A stretch of DNA of 64,000 nucleotides. It comes from a virus. The translations under genes and the position numbers were made by a program. The number at the start of each line of letters is the position of its first letter. Within the stretch, counting starts at the first letter, position 1. The notes under the pieces were generated by a model that saw nothing but the letters and a program-made list of their open reading frames with translations, had not been told where the DNA came from and ran no database searches. Shown here piece by piece: positions 48,754 to 55,614 of the stretch. The DNA lies in IMG/VR virus record IMGVR_UViG_3300032116_000088, positions 1 through 64,000 of that record, one strand, 5' to 3'.

Positions 48754-49178
48754 TGTCAAAGAAGAAAAATAAAAAGAAAAAACTAGATAATGTCATAACA
48801 TTAACTGAAGTTAGTGCTCGTTTACGCGGGTTTTTAATTGACTCTCAAGTAAAGGATGCACACGAACTAGCTGTACTACTAGGGTGCTCACCACTGAGCC
48901 CGGAAGTAAGGGAAATGGAAGACGAAGAAAGCGATAAAAGGATTGAGCGTATTACTCATCTGATTCCTTTGCTTTATGCTCAGGCCCATGCTTTGGCAGA
49001 AAGTTCAATGGAACATCAAAAACTCAATAATTCAAAAGAGATTGAAGGTCTGTCAGAAGAAGACCAAAAAGATTATCGTAAAGCTTTAGAACAAATTGCA
49101 ATGTCAGCTTTAGTTGGTTCTGTATCACAACTAGTTGATATGGGATTACTAAAGCTACCTAAGGAGAAAAAGAAATGA
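48753..49178 (+). CDS. Unknown protein with lysine-rich N-terminus (141 aa)
   Basis: It starts in a one-base overlap with the polymerase. A strongly basic N-terminus (MSKKKNKKKKLDN) precedes helical segments (SQVKDAHELAVLLGCSPLSP and ITHLIPLLYAQAHALAESSM) and an acidic/helical C-terminus. No domain is recognised. The tight coupling to the polymerase suggests a replication accessory. Confidence 0.65.
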   Translation: MSKKKNKKKKLDNVITLTEVSARLRGFLIDSQVKDAHELAVLLGCSPLSPEVREMEDEESDKRIERITHLIPLLYAQAHALAESSMEHQKLNNSKEIEGLSEEDQKDYRKALEQIAMSALVGSVSQLVDMGLLKLPKEKKK

Positions 49179-49549
49179 ACAACGCAGATTGGTGGGCTAA
49201 AAAACTAGGACAGCCAGCACAACAGGGGCGTCCTGACCCAACCCCTCCAATGCCACCGAGTCAACAACCGATGGCACAGATGCCTTCCTTTCAGGCCGCA
49301 AATCCGGCAGAAAAAGCGCAATCGTCTAAGCAGACTGCTTCTTGTCCTGACTGCGGGTCGGGCAACTACTTTTCTATTCAAAATGCGACACCACGTTGTT
49401 ACGACTGCGGGTATCCCATTCAGCAATCTGGGTCGCGTTACGGTGGCCTCGCTGGTGCGCATGTTGAAGGCTCAACTAAACAAGCCACAGGAAACAACAC
49501 AACAAACAACTGGAATCCACAAGGAATAATCGGGAGCATAAATGGATAA
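49175..49549 (+). CDS. Proline-rich zinc-ribbon protein (124 aa)
   Basis: The N-terminal half is Pro/Gln/Met-rich and likely disordered. Residues about 48-71 form a zinc ribbon: CPDCGSGNYFSIQN followed by PRCYDCGYP (C-x2-C-x16-C-x2-C). The C-terminus is Gly/Asn/Thr-rich. The layout, ribbon plus disordered tails, suits a nucleic-acid-binding or transcription accessory role, perhaps on the host RNA polymerase; this is a guess. Confidence 0.7.
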   Translation: MNNADWWAKKLGQPAQQGRPDPTPPMPPSQQPMAQMPSFQAANPAEKAQSSKQTASCPDCGSGNYFSIQNATPRCYDCGYPIQQSGSRYGGLAGAHVEGSTKQATGNNTTNNWNPQGIIGSING

Positions 49550-49727
49550 CTCACAGATACAATTAATAAAAGAAAAAACTTTCCTAGAAATTAGGGAGCA
49601 TATAGCAAAAGTTCTAGTAGAACATAACGTATTAGATACCCACGAAGGTTCAGTAGGCTGGTGGGTACATAACGGGACCCCTACCTGGATTTCTTTGTAT
49701 GACGTGTTGGAGGAAATTCGTGATTAA
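49542..49727 (+). CDS. Small unknown protein upstream of RecA (61 aa)
   Basis: The 61-residue protein overlaps the previous gene by 8 bases and the RecA gene by 8 bases. It has an N-terminal helix (IREHIAKVLVEHNVLDTHEG) and a Trp-rich strand pair (VGWWVHNGTPTWISLYDVLE). No motif is recognised. Its genuineness is supported by the overlaps and a plausible fold. Confidence 0.6.
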   Translation: MDNSQIQLIKEKTFLEIREHIAKVLVEHNVLDTHEGSVGWWVHNGTPTWISLYDVLEEIRD

Positions 49728-50766
49728 TTCAGAAGCATTAAAAATTATGGTTGCTCTAAATAAAAAGTTTGGAGAAGGCTCAGTTGTGTTAGGAGAGAAT
49801 ATTCGTGAAGACCTTATTGGCCGTGCTACTACTGGCTCAACTACTTTTGATTATGTGCTGGGTGGTGGTTTTCCTACTAACCAGTGGAACGAGCTTATTG
49901 GGGAGCCGTCGCATGGTAAGACAGCAATTGCTCTCAAAACCATCGCCGCCAACCAAATAGCAAACCCAGACTACACTACTGTATGGGTAGCAGCAGAACA
50001 GTGGGTTCCAGAATACGCTGAGATGTGTGGGGTAGATACTAGTCGTGTCATTGTTATTGAAACTAATATTATGGAGGAAGCCTATGATGCAGTCCTTGCA
50101 TTTGCGGAATCTAAATCTGTAGACGCTATTGTTATCGACTCTTTACCAGCTCTAGTTCCAGGACCAGAAGATGAAAAATCTATGGATGAAATGACTGTTG
50201 GGCGTGGAGCATTGCTTACTAATAAGTTCTTTCGTAAAGCTGGTGCTGCTATGAAACGCAGCTTAACAGAAGATGAACGCCCTATTTTAGGAATTATTAT
50301 TAATCAATGGCGTATGAAAATTGGTGTAATGCACGGAGACCCCCGCACTACCCCAGGAGGAGTAGGAAAAGATTATGCTTATTTTACCCGTTCAGAAGTT
50401 AAGCGGGATGAGTGGATTGAAATTGGTTCGGGAAATAATAAAGTTCGTGTAGGACAACGTATTAAGATTCGTGTTCTTAAAAACAAGACTGCACCTCCTC
50501 AGCAAATTGCTTATATTGATTATTACTTTCAAGACCACAGTATTTATCAAGCCGGTGACTATGACCGTGCAAAAGAAGTAGTTGCTCTTTCAATTATTAA
50601 AGAGATTGTAGACCGTCGTGGTGGCTGGATTTACTATGGTGAGCGTAAATGGCAAGGTCAAGAAGCTTTAGTAAACTCAGTTCGTGAAGAAATTGACTTG
50701 TTTGATGAACTCCGCGCAAAAGTACTTTCCACTCCAGATGGCCCTATGGCGGTGATTGAAGGGTGA
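49720..50766 (+). CDS. recA: RecA/UvsX-family recombinase
   Basis: GTG 49720 is preferred because GGAGG lies 6 bases upstream; an in-frame ATG 21 bases earlier is inside the previous gene. The 348-residue protein has GSTTFDYVLGGGFPTNQWNE then Walker A GEPSHGKTA (61-69) and a Walker B-like DAIVIDSLPALVP. The DNA-binding loop 2 region is near KIGVMHGDPRTTPGGVGKDY, and a later core is RIKIRVLKNKT. It catalyses strand exchange and, with the SSB, SNF2 helicase and resolvases, supports recombination-dependent replication. Confidence 0.93.
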   Translation: MINSEALKIMVALNKKFGEGSVVLGENIREDLIGRATTGSTTFDYVLGGGFPTNQWNELIGEPSHGKTAIALKTIAANQIANPDYTTVWVAAEQWVPEYAEMCGVDTSRVIVIETNIMEEAYDAVLAFAESKSVDAIVIDSLPALVPGPEDEKSMDEMTVGRGALLTNKFFRKAGAAMKRSLTEDERPILGIIINQWRMKIGVMHGDPRTTPGGVGKDYAYFTRSEVKRDEWIEIGSGNNKVRVGQRIKIRVLKNKTAPPQQIAYIDYYFQDHSIYQAGDYDRAKEVVALSIIKEIVDRRGGWIYYGERKWQGQEALVNSVREEIDLFDELRAKVLSTPDGPMAVIEG

Positions 50767-51083
50767 AAAGCGAAGGCCAGAAGAACTCCCAGAAGCACGA
50801 GAAACGGCTTGCTAAGGCCATTGGAGGGTCTCGTACCGCTGCTTCTGGGGCCTTCTGGTCCCGTAAAGGAGACGTAAGAAACGATGACCTTTTAATTGAG
50901 CATAAATGGACCGGAAAAAAATCTAAAACGATTACCTCAGCAGAGTTGACTAAAATAGTAAACGAGGCTATTATGGATGGTAGGCTTCCAGTATTTGGAA
51001 TTCATTTAGATGGAAAAGACTATGTAATTCTTATGGAAACCGACTTTCTAGAAATATGGAACAAACTTAATGGAACTGAATAG
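50763..51083 (+). CDS. PD-(D/E)XK nuclease, Holliday-junction-resolvase type
   Basis: It starts at GTG, overlapping the RecA stop by 4 bases. The 106-residue protein has an N-terminal helix (NSQKHEKRLAKAIGG), then RTAASGAFWSRKGDVRNDDL followed by LIEHKWTGKKS, which gives the Asp-x(n)-Glu-x-Lys active-site triad. The size and pattern match small Hjc-like phage endonucleases. Its neighbour RecA fits processing of recombination intermediates. Confidence 0.82.
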   Translation: MKSEGQKNSQKHEKRLAKAIGGSRTAASGAFWSRKGDVRNDDLLIEHKWTGKKSKTITSAELTKIVNEAIMDGRLPVFGIHLDGKDYVILMETDFLEIWNKLNGTE

Positions 51084-51432
51084 TATTTACGAATTGGAAT
51101 GGGTTGATGATGCAGCTTGCACTATGGCCCCAAATCCTGATATATTCTTTCCACCAAGAAATAAAGACCTGTATAAACCAATAGCTGACGAGGCTAAAGA
51201 ATATTGTTTTGGAATTGAAGGAGAAAGACCGCCATGCCCAGTAAGAAAAGAATGTCTTTGGTCTGCTGTACAATCAGAAGAACAACATGGTATATGGGGT
51301 GGGCTATCTCATAGAGAACGTAACGCTCTCGTTCGTAAATGGCAAAGACAGTACAAGGATAAAATGACTTTGAAAGAATACATCTTTCAATTAAATAAGA
51401 AGGAAAAAGCAAATGCCGGTATCATCAAGTAA
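51070..51432 (+). CDS. WhiB-like [4Fe-4S] transcription regulator with widened cysteine spacing
   Basis: The protein has 120 residues. Cysteines 17, 46, 56 and 62 are the four iron-sulfur ligands. The canonical WhiB spacing C-x2-C-x5-C between the last three is here C-x9-C-x5-C (CFGIEGERPPCPVRKEC), an insertion of seven residues. The G-[IV]-W-G-G motif (HGIWGGLSHRERNAL) and a basic tail complete the family pattern. WhiB proteins bind the main sigma factor and are restricted to actinobacteria and their phages, so this gene is the strongest host marker. Confidence 0.88.
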   Translation: MELNSIYELEWVDDAACTMAPNPDIFFPPRNKDLYKPIADEAKEYCFGIEGERPPCPVRKECLWSAVQSEEQHGIWGGLSHRERNALVRKWQRQYKDKMTLKEYIFQLNKKEKANAGIIK

Positions 51433-52267
51433 ATCAGACCTTAAAAGGTTTCTAGATGCAAAAACAAAACCATCACGTTTGATTGGGGACATCGAACGTC
51501 ATCTCATGGCCCGTCCCGTTGGGGACCGCAGTACAACTGTATTGCACCCATCAGAAATAATTAAACGCGACTTCTGTCGCCGTTCAGCCTACTTTTTGTT
51601 AAGTGGACACACCAAGATTGCTGAAAAGCCTAATCTTCGCCTACAGTCCATTTTTGATGAGGGACACGCTATTCACGCTAAATGGCAACGTTGGTTCCAA
51701 GAGATGGGTGTGCTATATGGTCGGTTTACCTGTACAGCATGTAAATTTTCATTGTTTGACCTGGGACCAACTACTTGTCCAAATTGTGGGAATGACACTA
51801 TGGAATACAATGAGGTTACTTTAGTAGATAATGACCTACGTATTGCTGGTCATACAGACGGCTGGATTAAGGGAATTGGTGACGATACTCTTATTGAAAT
51901 TAAGTCTATTGGTCCAGGCACCATTCGTTCAGAAGCGCCTAATTTGTTTATGGATAATGAGGGTGACTTTATGAAGGCTTGGAAGAATGTTCGTCGCCCA
52001 TTTCCGTCACACATCATGCAGGGGCAGGTTTATCTTGAACTTATGCAACGTATGGGTCACGATGTAAATGAGATTGTATTTATATATGAACTTAAAGCGG
52101 ACCAAGACTACAAAGAGTTTTCTATCAAACGTGACTTTGAACTTGTTCGCCATATCTTCGATAACGCTAAGCTTATTGTAGATGCAGTAGAGGCTGGTCT
52201 AGTTCCAGATTGCAATAACAATCCTGGAGGAACCTGTAAGCAGTGCGCACCTTATAAGGAGGACTAA
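51413..52267 (+). CDS. Cas4-type PD-(D/E)XK nuclease with iron-sulfur and zinc-ribbon cysteines
   Basis: The protein has 284 residues and overlaps WhiB by 20 bases. RecB/Cas4-like motifs include FCRRSAYFLL (N-terminal Cys55), FDEGHAIHAKWQRWF, AGHTDGWIKG and LIEIKSIG (Glu-x-Lys). Three C-terminal cysteines (C-x7-C-x2-C, CNNNPGGTCKQC) plus Cys55 fit a Cas4/AddB 4Fe-4S cluster. A zinc ribbon (CTAC and CPNC, about 107-125) is inserted in the middle. No CRISPR genes are nearby; in phages such exonucleases resect DNA ends for recombination. Confidence 0.85.
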   Translation: MPVSSSKSDLKRFLDAKTKPSRLIGDIERHLMARPVGDRSTTVLHPSEIIKRDFCRRSAYFLLSGHTKIAEKPNLRLQSIFDEGHAIHAKWQRWFQEMGVLYGRFTCTACKFSLFDLGPTTCPNCGNDTMEYNEVTLVDNDLRIAGHTDGWIKGIGDDTLIEIKSIGPGTIRSEAPNLFMDNEGDFMKAWKNVRRPFPSHIMQGQVYLELMQRMGHDVNEIVFIYELKADQDYKEFSIKRDFELVRHIFDNAKLIVDAVEAGLVPDCNNNPGGTCKQCAPYKED

Positions 52268-52713
52268 TGTCAGCAATGGAGAAGTTTAAAGACTGGAATC
52301 TAACATTCCATAAACCATCGGATGAACAAGTCCATCTTCCATCGGATATAACCACTATTGATTCTGAGGAGCTAGGTGAGTTATTTACTCGCCTAACTTC
52401 TTGGACAGATTATATTAACTCTCAGTTAACCATGGCCCAACTTGAAGAGCGTGCAGCTCTTAAAAAGAAAGAGTTTTTAGAAAACACTATGCTAGTAAAA
52501 CGCATGGGTGCCCAAGTTAAGGGAGAGCGGGTTACTGCTGTTAAAGCAGAAATTGCAGTAAATGAAGAAGTTGTAAAACTTGACAATGATTATGAAGAGA
52601 AGTACGCTTATCGTAAGCTAGTGGAAATGCTACTTACAAACCACGAGCGTGACCTGTCTTTGGTCAGCCGTGAAATCACACGTCGTTCAAATGAATATAG
52701 GAGGAACATATAA
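52267..52713 (+). CDS. Unknown helical protein after Cas4-type nuclease (148 aa)
   Basis: It starts in a one-base overlap. After an N-terminal polar segment (NLTFHKPSDEQVHLPSDITT) it is almost all helical: LGELFTRLTSWTDYINSQLT, MAQLEERAALKKKEFLENTM, and a C-terminal VSREITRRSNEYRRN. It resembles small helical coiled-coil accessory proteins of phage recombination operons, but no family is assigned. Confidence 0.65.
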   Translation: MSAMEKFKDWNLTFHKPSDEQVHLPSDITTIDSEELGELFTRLTSWTDYINSQLTMAQLEERAALKKKEFLENTMLVKRMGAQVKGERVTAVKAEIAVNEEVVKLDNDYEEKYAYRKLVEMLLTNHERDLSLVSREITRRSNEYRRNI

Positions 52714-53186
52714 TGGGACGCATGAAAGATATATTTACAGAGATACAAGAGTTGGGTATTGACCCAAATACAGATGAAGGTGCAGCCAAGTTTGCTGAGA
52801 TAATAAATGAACGGTATCCTGGGCGTACAGTTAAGCCAACTTTTCCAGCAGAAATTAAGGACTTGCCAGACACAATTGTCCAAATGATTCGCAACAGCAA
52901 TCCAAATAGTGCATTTGAAGAAGCTGTACAACAAAAGTTTCAACATGCAAAGCATGTGCTACTAACTAAGCACAAAGACTACGGACCAAAGAATATTGCA
53001 TTTGCTCCAGGAGGAGCATTAAATGGTCTTCGTGTTCGTATGCATGACAAGCTATCTCGCATCAATCATCTTATGGACACTGGAGCCAAACCACAAAACG
53101 AAAGTCTAAAAGACTCATTCTTAGACCTTGCTAACTATGCTATTATTGCAATGCTAGTAATTGATGAGGAGTGGCCAAATGAATAG
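52713..53186 (+). CDS. DUF1599 / nucleotide-modification-associated domain protein
   Basis: The protein has 157 residues. The C-terminal half matches DUF1599 (nucleotide modification associated domain 1): LLTKHKDYGPKNIAFAPGGA, LNGLRVRMHDKLSRINHLMD, then SLKDSFLDLANYAIIAMLVI. The family is named for co-occurrence with DNA base-modification genes, and its activity is unproven as far as I know. No other base-modification enzyme is visible in this window, so any pathway must lie outside it or rely on the host. It has tight overlaps with both neighbours. Confidence 0.82.
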   Translation: MGRMKDIFTEIQELGIDPNTDEGAAKFAEIINERYPGRTVKPTFPAEIKDLPDTIVQMIRNSNPNSAFEEAVQQKFQHAKHVLLTKHKDYGPKNIAFAPGGALNGLRVRMHDKLSRINHLMDTGAKPQNESLKDSFLDLANYAIIAMLVIDEEWPNE

Positions 53187-53328
53187 TTGTGAAGGATACG
53201 TAGAACCAGGAGTGGTATTCTTTTGGGTTATGGGAACAATATTTTTAAGTGTTTTAATAACTGGACTAATATCTAAAGTACTACACCAATCAGATGAAAT
53301 ACATCAGTTAAGGAAGCCTAAAAAATGA
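53179..53328 (+). CDS. Small single-span membrane protein (49 aa)
   Basis: ATG 53179 overlaps the DUF1599 gene by 8 bases, and the stop at 53326-53328 overlaps the next ATG. The protein has a short N-terminus (MNSCEGYVEPG), one hydrophobic helix at about 12-32 (VVFFWVMGTIFLSVLITGLI) and a basic C-terminus (RKPKK). It fills an otherwise non-coding gap of about 140 bases. It could anchor a complex to the membrane or affect lysis, but the function is unknown. Confidence 0.62.
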   Translation: MNSCEGYVEPGVVFFWVMGTIFLSVLITGLISKVLHQSDEIHQLRKPKK

Positions 53329-53756
53329 AAGCTGAAGGATTTGAACCTAGGTTTGACCGCGACATGGAGCGCGGTGAAGTAGGAGAAAAGCTACTTGACT
53401 TACTGTTTGAAGACAGTCAAGACCCCAATGTTACTATTGAAGTTAAGACAGATTACCGCACTAATGAAACGGGAAATATATATGTTGAAACTCATAAGTA
53501 TCGTAATGGACGTGAAGACGAAGCCGTTCCATCCGGTATACTTGGTACAGAGTCTAAATGGTGGGCTCAGGCGTCCCCTGACGGTACCGCTGTGCTTCTA
53601 ATTAAGACAGAAGCATTACGGAACTATATTGATATCGTAGAGCCTCCAAAGAGCGCACAACCCATTTCTAACGCACATTCTGCGGCTAGTTTAGGGGTGC
53701 TTGTTTCCATGAAGGGTCTCATGAAATTTTTAAAGATGTGGAAGTCTACGGACTAG
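53325..53756 (+). CDS. Second small PD-(D/E)XK-like nuclease
   Basis: The protein has 143 residues. GEVGEKLLDLLFEDSQ supplies the N-terminal helix with an acidic residue, and NVTIEVKTDYRTNETGN gives the Glu-x-Lys strand, the signature of Hjc/VRR-type nucleases. The following beta strands NIYVETHKYRNG fit the fold. A second PD-(D/E)XK protein next to a RuvC-like enzyme suggests extra DNA processing or host-DNA degradation. It overlaps the upstream small gene by 4 bases. Confidence 0.75.
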   Translation: MKAEGFEPRFDRDMERGEVGEKLLDLLFEDSQDPNVTIEVKTDYRTNETGNIYVETHKYRNGREDEAVPSGILGTESKWWAQASPDGTAVLLIKTEALRNYIDIVEPPKSAQPISNAHSAASLGVLVSMKGLMKFLKMWKSTD

Positions 53757-53763
53757 GTATAAA

Positions 53764-54333
53764 ATGAGTATTAAGGAATTCGACGGAGGCCTTCAAGGCA
53801 ACCAAGAAATTACAATAGGTATAGACCAATCTTTAACAGGGTTTGCTCTTTCAGCAGTCTCTGTCGAGTTCCCTAATAAGCATAAAACTTGGGTATATAA
53901 ATCCGAGTTTCGAGGTGTCCAACGCCTTGTAGATATTTACAATTGGCTTGATGCCAAATTTGTAGAATTTATGTGGAATGGCTGGCATGTTAAAGATATC
54001 GCCATGGAAGGCACCGTTTTAGCCTCCCATTCTGCTCTAGCTTTGGGAGAACTATCTGCAGTTGTAAAGCTAGTTATATGGTTTAAACACCACGAACCCC
54101 CTCTTCAAATTCCTCCAATGACCCTAAAAAAGTATGCCACAGGCAAGGGAACTGCTAAAAAACAAGAGATGCTCTTACAAATATATAAACGTTGGGGAGT
54201 AGAATTTAATGATGATAACGCAGCAGATGCGTATGCTCTAGCTAGACTGGCTTCAGGGTCAGCAATTGACGCCATAGAGCGTGAAACCCAAGAAAAAATA
54301 AAAGACCCTAAATATAGAGATTTTATACAATAA
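53764..54333 (+). CDS. RuvC-like Holliday junction resolvase
   Basis: The 189-residue RNase H-fold protein has catalytic Asp21 in ITIGIDQSLTGFAL, Glu82 in DIAMEGTVLASHSA and the C-terminal acidic cluster NDDNAADAYALARLA (about 149-161). A basic region KKYATGKGTAKKQE precedes it. RuvC-family enzymes resolve four-way junctions before packaging. It is the third nuclease in the recombination set. Confidence 0.9.
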   Translation: MSIKEFDGGLQGNQEITIGIDQSLTGFALSAVSVEFPNKHKTWVYKSEFRGVQRLVDIYNWLDAKFVEFMWNGWHVKDIAMEGTVLASHSALALGELSAVVKLVIWFKHHEPPLQIPPMTLKKYATGKGTAKKQEMLLQIYKRWGVEFNDDNAADAYALARLASGSAIDAIERETQEKIKDPKYRDFIQ

Positions 54334-54389
54334 TTCCCGTATTCTTAATAGTGAGGATGGCATATAACCCGTACACCCAAGGAATACAA

Positions 54390-54683
54390 ATGAGTGAAGA
54401 AATTGTCATCCCATCCACCGAAGAACCCTTTCTTCGAGTTTCGGCTGGGTCAAACCCACAATCCGTTGCATCGGCAATTGCACATGCTATCTACGAAAAT
54501 AAAGCTGTAAAGCTTAGAGCCGTAGGCGCAGGTGCTGTTAATCAGGCTGTTAAATCAATCGCTATCGCCCGTGGTTATGTTGCACCACGAGGTTTAGACC
54601 TGACATGCAAGCCTGGATTTACTACTATTGAATCAAGAGATGGCGAAATCTCTGCAATAGTTTTCGCAATATCAGCAAGTTAA
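54390..54683 (+). CDS. SpoVS-like (Alba-type fold) protein
   Basis: ATG 54390 is chosen because AAGGA lies 6 bases upstream; earlier in-frame GTG/ATG at 54351/54357 lack a site. The 97-residue protein closely follows SpoVS family patterns: LRVSAGSNPQSVASAIAHAI, VKLRAVGAGAVNQAVKSIAI, ARGYVAPRGLDLTC, then FTTIESRDGEISAIVFAIS. SpoVS is known from endospore formers, where it affects asymmetric division and regulation; the fold is Alba-like, so it may bind RNA or DNA. A phage copy in an actinobacterial setting is unusual. Confidence 0.88.
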   Translation: MSEEIVIPSTEEPFLRVSAGSNPQSVASAIAHAIYENKAVKLRAVGAGAVNQAVKSIAIARGYVAPRGLDLTCKPGFTTIESRDGEISAIVFAISAS

Positions 54684-54696
54684 TTAAGGAGTTCCA

Positions 54697-55131
54697 ATGG
54701 CAAGTTGGAAAGATATGGGACATGGTATGAGACGTCGTACCGGAGCCCCCTCAAGTCATTTAGAATCGACAGGAAAGAACATGGCACGTAATCACATGAC
54801 AGCAGATGAACACATGGGAGCTGCAGCTACTGCAGGTAGTCACAGAGTACCTATGGGAATGGATGCCTACCAAGTAACCGCAACTCCAGCACTTAAAGGC
54901 ACTTTAATGCCTAAAAAGAATGTTCAAGCTGGTGACCCAACTGGTATGGGTACTAAGCAGAATCGTCAGAACATTGAAAAGATTGGTGCGAGCTACCGCG
55001 TTGCTCCAAAGGCTACCTTTGTTCAACTAGACCCTTCTGCAGGACCAACCATGGCAAGTGCTAGAGTAGTTCCATCTGTGGCTGGCGTTAATGGTTCATT
55101 CCAGGATGCAGAGAACACCGCCTTCCTATAG
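54697..55131 (+). CDS. Unknown Gly/Met/Ala-rich protein (144 aa)
   Basis: It follows a TTAAGGAG site, 13 bases after SpoVS. It is rich in Gly, Met, Thr and Ala with His-Met repeats (KNMARNHMTADEHMGAAATA). It is largely disordered, with a SFQDAENTAFL ending. No domain is recognised. It is the first of a block of unassigned genes with similar composition. It may be a minor virion protein or internal head protein. Confidence 0.65.
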   Translation: MASWKDMGHGMRRRTGAPSSHLESTGKNMARNHMTADEHMGAAATAGSHRVPMGMDAYQVTATPALKGTLMPKKNVQAGDPTGMGTKQNRQNIEKIGASYRVAPKATFVQLDPSAGPTMASARVVPSVAGVNGSFQDAENTAFL

Positions 55132-55140
55132 GAGGTAAAA

Positions 55141-55338
55141 ATGGCAAACGGAATAATCCCAGAGTCCGATAAAGGACGACCTCAAGCTAACTCTCCAGTT
55201 AGTGTTGCGCCACATAACGCCCAGTTGAGTGGAAGAAATAGAATGACAAGTAAGAATTTTGTCATAAATTCTCGTAATCAATTTAATATTCCTGAATCTT
55301 ATATGGCAAGTAATGCAGGAAGTGTAAGGCAAGTTTAA
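55141..55338 (+). CDS. Small Asn/Ser-rich protein (65 aa)
   Basis: The 65-residue protein follows a GGAGG site (55132-55136). The composition is Asn-, Ser- and Arg-rich (RPQANSPVSVAPHNAQLSGR, then SKNFVINSRNQFN). No fold is evident. The next gene begins at 55339, the base immediately after its stop codon. Its membership of the same block as its neighbours is the main information. Confidence 0.6.
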   Translation: MANGIIPESDKGRPQANSPVSVAPHNAQLSGRNRMTSKNFVINSRNQFNIPESYMASNAGSVRQV

Positions 55339-55614
55339 ATGCAAAGCATGTCAAACCCACATCCAGCGCACATGGCACTAAGTGCTAGAGTTTTTGCTAG
55401 CAGACAAAACCCTTCTGCACGAAGCTACGTTCAAGGCTCAGAAGATTTTAATCCTGTAGGACAAGCTGCACGTTCAACAGGTAAACTAACTATGGGTTCT
55501 AACGTATTCCAGTTTTATAATGCAGATATTGCTGAACAACGTGGTGGTAGACCAAACGCTCTTGGTAAAGAAACTCTTGGAACAGTCTATGGGGGAAGAG
55601 TCGGTGAATTTTAG
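55339..55614 (+). CDS. Small unknown protein (91 aa)
   Basis: It starts one base after the previous stop; a second ATG lies 9 bases later. The product is Ala/Ser/Gly-rich with ASRQNPSARSYVQGSEDFNP and a GKETLGTVYGGRVGEF end. The stop overlaps the next GTG start by one base. No domain is recognised. Confidence 0.6.
   Translation: MQSMSNPHPAHMALSARVFASRQNPSARSYVQGSEDFNPVGQAARSTGKLTMGSNVFQFYNADIAEQRGGRPNALGKETLGTVYGGRVGEF

Noticed and set aside
51413-52267. Evidence for a CRISPR system, suggested by the Cas4-type nuclease
   Set aside because: No repeat-spacer array and no Cas1, Cas2 or effector genes are present; the gene fits a phage recombination nuclease.
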